Translations under genes and position numbers: made by a program | The notes under the pieces: generated by a model | Databases searched by the model: none | Told to the model about the DNA's origin: nothing | Seen by the model: only the letters and a program-made list of their open reading frames with translations | Origin: Candidatus Pelagibacter sp. | GTDB taxonomy: Bacteria; Pseudomonadota; Alphaproteobacteria; Pelagibacterales; Pelagibacteraceae | Reading direction: 5' to 3' | Assembly: GCA_028097945.1 (NCBI GenBank) | Contig: JAOHFJ010000021.1 | Coordinates: 1 to 7,561, forward strand | Length of the DNA stretch: 7,561 nt | Shown: positions 6,467 through 7,561 of the stretch, one piece after another | How positions within the stretch are numbered: position 1 is the first letter of the stretch | How the letters are laid out: each line of letters starts with the position of its first letter

Positions 6467-7561
6467 TTAATTTTTTAATAAGATGTTAATTATTTGATTA
6501 TCTTGATTTTTTTTTTGTTTAGTGAAGAGTTCTCTTTTAAATTTTAAAAAATCTTTATCCTTTGAAATATTACTCCACCACTCGTCAATATTATTAATAT
6601 TTTTGTTTATAAAAGAAGCTGCAGAAATCGGGCTTTTAAAATAAAAATTCAGTTTTGATAATTTCTTAATCTTATTTTGAAATTCTTTTTTAAATTCATG
6701 TAAATCCTCTAGTATTAAAATACTTGGAATATTAAGATACATAGTCTCGTAAATTGGTGTTGAAATATCATCTAAAACTATTATTCGCGATTTTTTGTAA
6801 AAATCATATGATTTTTTATTTAATTCTGAATGAATTCTTAAATTTTTACCAAATTTTTTTCTCCATATTTTTTCGACACGAAAGCTAGTTTTTGAAGGAA
6901 AAAGTTTAATGACTGTTTTTTGTTTTTTATCGTAACTCAAACTTTTGTAAAAAAGGTAATTTAAATTTGAAAAAGGATTATATTTTTTTTTCAATGATCT
7001 ATTAAACACTGTTAAAGAACAATCATTAAATTTATTCATAGTCGGCAATAACAAAATATTGTTTTTTTTCGAATTATGTTCAATTTGTTTAAATTTTGAT
7101 AAATATGTATCTCCAAGGCCCCCTTTTTGATGCCACAAAAATCTCTTCCAGCAGTAATCTTTTTCCATTTCATCTTGAATACTATAATTAAATTTTTCAA
7201 AATTTCCTCCATGTTGAAACGAAATTAATTTACCTTTTTCATTCTGCATTTCAGCTGCTAACAATTTATACTGATCATTATTATTAAGACACATGCCTGT
7301 TCCAAGATTTTTTAAATGTTGTTGATAATATTTTATTTTTCTTAAGTTTTGATTAAAATTTTCAAGAAATGATCCAGGAAATAAAATTCTATTGATTTCA
7401 TTAAAAATTTTATCAAAGTCATCTTTTGGCGATACTTGAATTTTTTTTCTAAGATTTTTATCGTATTTATATTCTTTGAAATTCACATCAAACATTAATC
7501 TCTCATTAACTATTAAAATTTTACCAAAGCTTTTTAAGATTATTCTTAAAGATTTATATTT
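6467..7561 (-). CDS. LIC12162-family surface-carbohydrate transferase, 5' end outside window
   Basis: Partial gene. The first ATG in the window is at 7495, but the same frame has no stop from there to position 7561 (22 more sense codons, including SFGKILIVNERL directly before that Met). The true start therefore lies beyond the edge, and 364 residues are visible. Family assignment rests on, numbered from the internal Met, a QHGG motif at residues 94-97 (context KLISFQHGGNFEKF), the following acidic/aromatic stretch DEMEKDYCWKRFLWH (108-122), and a GT-B-like C-terminal segment ending in STPIYETMYLNIPSILIL (245-262). Members of this family as I recall them are about 550-600 residues, so roughly the N-terminal third would be missing here. 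The family occurs in O-antigen and nonulosonate clusters; its exact reaction is not established to my knowledge. No signal peptide or membrane segment is visible, so it is probably cytoplasmic. The stop codon directly abuts the ATG of the ABC exporter gene (no spacer), indicating co-translation. The family call is fairly secure; substrate and acceptor are unknown. Confidence 0.8.
   Translation of the reverse strand, partial: KYKSLRIILKSFGKILIVNERLMFDVNFKEYKYDKNLRKKIQVSPKDDFDKIFNEINRILFPGSFLENFNQNLRKIKYYQQHLKNLGTGMCLNNNDQYKLLAAEMQNEKGKLISFQHGGNFEKFNYSIQDEMEKDYCWKRFLWHQKGGLGDTYLSKFKQIEHNSKKNNILLLPTMNKFNDCSLTVFNRSLKKKYNPFSNLNYLFYKSLSYDKKQKTVIKLFPSKTSFRVEKIWRKKFGKNLRIHSELNKKSYDFYKKSRIIVLDDISTPIYETMYLNIPSILILEDLHEFKKEFQNKIKKLSKLNFYFKSPISAASFINKNINNIDEWWSNISKDKDFLKFKRELFTKQKKNQDNQIINILLKN

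Noticed and set aside
7495..7495. ATG at 7493-7495 as the true start of the LIC12162-family gene
   Set aside because: The frame is open to the window edge and the visible protein is much shorter than the family norm.
1..7561. Many T-runs on the plus strand that could be read as intrinsic terminators
   Set aside because: They are Lys and Phe codon runs within minus-strand genes and I saw no GC-rich hairpin beside any of them.
1..7561. CRISPR arrays, tRNA or rRNA genes, insertion sequences
   Set aside because: No regularly spaced repeats, cloverleaf-like segments, transposase motifs or terminal inverted repeats were found; nearly every base is in a supported coding frame.

Overview
The window is extremely AT-rich (by eye well under 30% G+C, not counted). 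Every supported gene is on the minus strand, so transcription runs from high to low coordinates. The proteins are loaded with Lys, Asn, Ile and Phe, and the genes abut or overlap with almost no spacers. This style, together with a sugar-coat gene set, fits a streamlined marine bacterium of the SAR11/Pelagibacter type in a hypervariable surface-polysaccharide region. The taxonomic assignment is inference; no marker gene is present.

Layout in transcription order: (1) 7561-6467, the C-terminal part of a LIC12162-family carbohydrate transferase whose frame stays open to the window edge; (2) 6466-4778, a complete PglK/MsbA-type ABC exporter, a probable lipid-linked sugar flippase; (3) 4791-4201, a short NeuA/PseF-like CMP-nonulosonate cytidylyltransferase; (4) 4204-3062, a GT-B fold protein with MurG/PseG-like features; (5) 3081-2116, a NeuB-family nonulosonate synthase with an incomplete C-terminal SAF domain; (6) 2109-1069, a zinc-ribbon protein with a degenerate methyltransferase core; (7) 1066-71, a zinc-ribbon class I SAM methyltransferase with intact motifs; (8) 60-1, the likely first 20 codons of another gene.

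The set reads as one long operon segment for making, activating, moving and decorating a nine-carbon acidic sugar (sialic, legionaminic or pseudaminic type). NeuB would condense a six-carbon amino sugar with phosphoenolpyruvate and the cytidylyltransferase would make the CMP-sugar. The GT-B protein is either the enzyme that supplies the six-carbon precursor by removing UDP or a glycosyltransferase. The ABC exporter would flip a lipid-linked glycan. The LIC12162 protein and the two methyltransferase-like proteins would transfer or modify sugars. The genes for making the precursor hexose are not in the window.

No promoter, terminator, RNA gene, insertion sequence or CRISPR array was seen. No gene-free stretch exceeds about 10 bases. 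The most unusual features are in the core enzymes: the synthase lacks most of its SAF domain, the cytidylyltransferase is short with an altered metal motif, and the two zinc-ribbon methyltransferase-like genes form an intact/degenerate pair.
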